Assembly: GCA_905215965.1 (NCBI GenBank)
Contig: CAJMSD010000002.1
Coordinates: 280,861 to 344,860, forward strand
Reading direction: 5' to 3'
DNA length: 64,000 bases
Origin: an uncultured bacterium
GTDB lineage: Bacteria > Bacillota > Clostridia > Oscillospirales > Ruminococcaceae
Shown one piece after another: positions 61,212-64,000 of the stretch. A program made the position numbers and the translations under genes. Under the pieces are notes generated by a model. The model was not told where the DNA came from, ran no database searches, and worked only from the letters and a program-made list of their open reading frames with translations. How positions within the stretch are numbered: position 1 is the stretch's first letter; each line of letters starts with the position of its first letter.

Positions 61212-62810
61212 ATGAAAATGACTTTTATCGGCGCTACGCACGAAGTAACAGGCAGCTGTACCTATATAGAGGCTTGCGGCAAGCGCTTCCTTATAGATTT
61301 CGGTATGCAGCAGGGCGAGGATATTTTTGAAAACGTTCAGATACCGTGCGCTCCCGGAAACATCGACTTTGTACTTCTCACACACGCTCATATAGATCAC
61401 TCGGGTATGCTGCCTCTCCTCTTCGCAGGAGGATTTACAGGCGAAATTCACGCGACACGCGCAACTTCAAATCTTTGCAGCGTAATGCTTCGCGACAGCG
61501 CTCATATTCAGGAATTCGAAGCCGAATGGAAGTCGCGAAAAGCCAAAAGACGCGGCGAGGACGAATTCACTCCGCTTTATACAATGGACGACGCTATCGG
61601 TGCGATCGAGCTGTTTGTTCCCCATAATTACGAGGAAAGCTTCAGTATATGCGACGGTATTGACGTAACGTTCCGCGACGCCGGACACCTTCTCGGCTCG
61701 TCAAGCATCATACTTACGCTGACGGAAAACGGCATCTCCAAAAAGCTCGTGTTCTCGGGAGATATCGGCAATACCGACCAGCCGCTCATAAGAGATCCAC
61801 AATACGTGACCGACGCCGATTACGTCATAATGGAATCTACCTACGGAAACCGTGTTCATGAACGTCCTGCGGATTATGTTTCGGCTCTCACGGAGGTTAT
61901 CCAAAAGACCTTTGACCGCGGCGGAAACGTTATTATTCCGTCGTTTGCAGTCGGAAGAACACAGGAGATGCTCTACTTTATCAGACAGATCAAGGCAAAC
62001 GGACTGCTGAAAGGTCATGACGGCTTCCCTGTTTATGTGGACAGTCCGCTTGCCATCGAAGCAACCGATATTTTCATAAATAACCGCGAAAGCTGCTACG
62101 ACGACGAAGCTCTTGCATTCGTCAGAAAGGGCATAAATCCTATCAGCTTTGAGGGACTGCGCAGGACTGTTTCAAGCGACGAATCGCGCATGATAAACGA
62201 CGATCCGAATCCAAAGGTAATAATTTCAGCCAGCGGTATGTGCGAGGCTGGACGCATCAAGCATCATCTCAAGCACAATATCTGGAAGAGCGAAAATACG
62301 ATACTTTTTGTCGGTTATCAGGCGTTCAACACGCTCGGAAGAAGTCTTATCGACGGAGCGAAAAGGATAAAGCTGTTCGGCGAGACTATAAACGTTGCAG
62401 CCGAGATACGGCAGCTTCCCGGAGTAAGCGGTCACGCCGATGTGAACGGACTTCTAAAATGGGCGCAGGCGATCTCCGGTGTTGAGAAATATTTTATAAT
62501 CCACGGCGATGCCTCGTCTGCCGACAGCTTCACTCAGCGTTTGAAAGACGAGCTTGACACGGACGCATACGCTCCTTACAGCGGCGCTGAATTTGATATT
62601 TCAACGGGCGAGATCACTATTGATGCAAAGCCGATCCTTATTCCCAAAAAGAAAAATGAAAATGTTATCGGAAACGTATATTACAACGACTTGCTTGCCG
62701 CTTCTGACAGACTCTCACGACTCATCAAAGCCTCAAACGGCAGAGCAAATGCTGATATGCGCCACCTTACAGAAGCGCTCAACCGCTTGTGCGACGATTG
62801 GGAAATTTAA
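61212..62810 (+). CDS. MBL-fold beta-CASP metallohydrolase (CPSF/RNase-like)
   Basis: 532 residues. The metallo-beta-lactamase core has the metal motif THAHIDHSG near 56-64 and further ligands in DAGHLLGSS and the late GVSGHADVNGL. The beta-CASP insert includes PSFAVGRTQEMLYF. Such proteins are RNA endonucleases or 5'-exonucleases related to CPSF73 and RNase J, but this one lacks the RNase J length. Start ATG at 61212 follows AGGAGG; the longer frame upstream crosses the promoter. RNA processing is the likely role. Confidence 0.88.
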   Translation: MKMTFIGATHEVTGSCTYIEACGKRFLIDFGMQQGEDIFENVQIPCAPGNIDFVLLTHAHIDHSGMLPLLFAGGFTGEIHATRATSNLCSVMLRDSAHIQEFEAEWKSRKAKRRGEDEFTPLYTMDDAIGAIELFVPHNYEESFSICDGIDVTFRDAGHLLGSSSIILTLTENGISKKLVFSGDIGNTDQPLIRDPQYVTDADYVIMESTYGNRVHERPADYVSALTEVIQKTFDRGGNVIIPSFAVGRTQEMLYFIRQIKANGLLKGHDGFPVYVDSPLAIEATDIFINNRESCYDDEALAFVRKGINPISFEGLRRTVSSDESRMINDDPNPKVIISASGMCEAGRIKHHLKHNIWKSENTILFVGYQAFNTLGRSLIDGAKRIKLFGETINVAAEIRQLPGVSGHADVNGLLKWAQAISGVEKYFIIHGDASSADSFTQRLKDELDTDAYAPYSGAEFDISTGEITIDAKPILIPKKKNENVIGNVYYNDLLAASDRLSRLIKASNGRANADMRHLTEALNRLCDDWEI

Positions 62811-62822
62811 CAAAATACACAA

Positions 62823-62857
62823 AAAGCTCCGCAGAAATTTGTTATCTGCGGAGCTTT
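62823..62857. terminator. Bidirectional terminator
   Basis: 13-bp stem AAAGCTCCGCAGA/TCTGCGGAGCTTT between convergent genes. Confidence 0.8.
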
Positions 62858-62880
62858 CCTAATTAAAACAATTTCAATTA

Positions 62881-63837
62881 TTATTCATTAACGGTGATGA
62901 CCTCATTTTCCGACAGCCATTTCAGAAACTCAAAACGCGCCTGATCCTTGCATTCCGGCTTTATCATGTAGTACATATAATGTTCGATAAGGTTAAAGGT
63001 CTCGGCTGTACGCCCCTCGATCTTGAACTGCTCAAATCCCATAGGAATATACGTATTCCAGATCTCGTCGGGAGATATATGATTTTTCAGGTTAACAATT
63101 TCAAACAAGTTTCTTCCGGCGCACGGACAATCGTCAAACCTCAAAACTTCGGGGTGGTTCGCCCTGAAATTTTCCACATTAAAGGGAGCGTTCTGATATT
63201 TTCTCACATGGTTAGCATACGCTATCTGCTGCAAGCCGATAGCCTCATAATGCTCCGAACGCGTGGGGCAGCCCGGGTTACAGCAGGCGTTGACCAGCAG
63301 CTCGCATTTTTTCTTATCAGAGATCTTCTCCAGCACGTCAAAATCATGATTCAAGTCATAATCGATAACGACGATGTTATAATCCTTTTCGACTTCAGAA
63401 TAAAGCTGACACTGATCAGTGATACGTTTACAAGTTGAACTTGTGATCTTGTAGTTGGGATAATTTTTTCTGATATAATCCTCAAGTAAAGGCGAAAGAA
63501 CGATGACCTCGTTCATGCCGTTATCGGCAAGATGCATCACCATATTGCAAAAATTATCGCTGAGATGCTTTTTTTCAATCATGGGATTCGTGAAAGTAAA
63601 GCGCAGAGGAATACCCCTTTCGTTGAAATTGGTGATGACGCTCTTAACGAAATTTTTATCGCAGATACCGCTTTGCGTACGTCCGCCGTTCCATAAAGAC
63701 GGAGGAAAAGCGCCGTAAACCGAAGCTATCTCAACGCCCTCGCGAAAATATTGGGGACACTTCGCGAGGAATTCCGCGAAAACAAGATTCAGCCTAAAAT
63801 GTCCTGCAAAATCAGGAAGATGAAAACGCGCTTTCAT
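62881..63837 (-). CDS. Cys-rich protein resembling peptidase U32 family
   Basis: 318 residues, soluble. Several features recall U32 proteins, TIM-barrel enzymes linked to RNA or cofactor hydroxylation: NACCNPGCPTRSEHY (near 188), DDCPCAGRN and FKIEGRT. The cysteines could hold an Fe-S cluster. It is shorter than typical U32 members and the match is partial, so the family is tentative. Start ATG follows AAAGGA; the gene lies downstream of the 5S rRNA terminator. Confidence 0.55.
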   Translation of the reverse strand: MKARFHLPDFAGHFRLNLVFAEFLAKCPQYFREGVEIASVYGAFPPSLWNGGRTQSGICDKNFVKSVITNFNERGIPLRFTFTNPMIEKKHLSDNFCNMVMHLADNGMNEVIVLSPLLEDYIRKNYPNYKITSSTCKRITDQCQLYSEVEKDYNIVVIDYDLNHDFDVLEKISDKKKCELLVNACCNPGCPTRSEHYEAIGLQQIAYANHVRKYQNAPFNVENFRANHPEVLRFDDCPCAGRNLFEIVNLKNHISPDEIWNTYIPMGFEQFKIEGRTAETFNLIEHYMYYMIKPECKDQARFEFLKWLSENEVITVNE

Positions 63838-63887
63838 AGATATACGTCCTTTCGATCACATGAGTAAAAATTTGAAGATATACAAAT

Positions 63888-63918
63888 AAACGGAAGTCTA
63901 TAAGGACTTCCGTTTAAC
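63888..63918 (-). terminator. Terminator after 5S rRNA
   Basis: Perfect stem AAACGGAAGTC/GACTTCCGTTT, T-rich on the minus side. Confidence 0.85.
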
Positions 63919-63921
63919 ATT

Positions 63922-64000
63922 ATGCCGGCGAAGATCTATCTTACCGGGCCGTTGCCAGCCAAGTATTTTCGACGCAAGAGAGCTTAACTGCCGTGTTCGG
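63922..64000 (-). rRNA. rrf: 5S ribosomal RNA (partial, 3' portion)
   Basis: The minus strand begins CCGAACACGGCAGTTAAGCT, the conserved 5S core, and continues through the loop E and helix IV region to GCCGGC. The 5' third lies beyond the window end, so an rRNA operon probably ends here. Confidence 0.9.

Noticed and set aside
1..64000. Prophage, integrative element or tRNA genes
   Set aside because: No integrase, transposase, phage structural gene or tRNA cloverleaf was recognised by eye.

Overview
The window looks like chromosomal DNA of a cellulosome-forming Ruminococcus (Oscillospiraceae, Bacillota), near R. flavefaciens or R. albus. This rests on family knowledge plus what the sequence shows: six proteins with dockerin modules, one protein with a cohesin and a dockerin, GH9-CBM3, CBM35-GH26 and GH5 enzymes, Thr-rich linkers, strong GGAGG ribosome sites, AT-rich promoters, and a choloylglycine hydrolase that fits a gut host. 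No integrase, transposase, phage or CRISPR genes were seen.

Layout. 1-6.5 kb: tail of a probable Y-family polymerase, a leucine-rich-repeat dockerin protein, a GH26-GH9 dockerin operon and a DUF6512 membrane protein. 6.5-12 kb: a small Cys4 protein, a GH13 enzyme, an Lsa-like ABC-F gene with a leader peptide and attenuator, a compact locus resembling a type I toxin-antitoxin system, and a bile-salt-hydrolase-like gene. 12-18.5 kb: a GH5 lipoprotein, DUF4317, a CLC-F-like channel, a dispersed palindromic repeat, and an alcohol dehydrogenase behind an AdhR-like MerR gene broken by one stop codon. 18.5-22 kb: rfbA-rfbB-tmk for dTDP-sugars. 22-28.5 kb: two large dockerin proteins of unknown role, a GNAT, a CPBP protease and a 38-residue membrane protein. 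28.5-38 kb: trmO with a three-part AraC regulator, a second AraC gene, a MATE pump, a CymR-like regulator beside cysK, and tex.

38-45 kb (minus strand) is the most unusual block. Five tightly spaced genes encode a wall-binding transglutaminase-like protein, a lipoprotein, an MBOAT O-acyltransferase, an AlgJ/DHHW-type partner and a dockerin protein. This suggests a surface acylation system tied to the cellulosome. 45-56 kb: ddh, a second GH5 lipoprotein, serC-serA, a second repeat copy, and the str operon (rpsL-rpsG-fusA-tuf). 56-64 kb: a cohesin-Ig-Ig-dockerin adaptor scaffoldin, trkA-trkH, a beta-CASP metallohydrolase, a U32-like protein and a partial 5S rRNA.

The dockerins fall into distinct sequence classes. 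GH9, GH26 and the propeller-like protein share one class. The LRR protein, the acylation-operon protein and the adaptor scaffoldin share another. The DUF4832 protein has a third. This implies at least two docking specificities: one for enzymes and one for structural or surface proteins. The two GH5 enzymes have no dockerin and carry lipoboxes, so they are probably held directly on the membrane.
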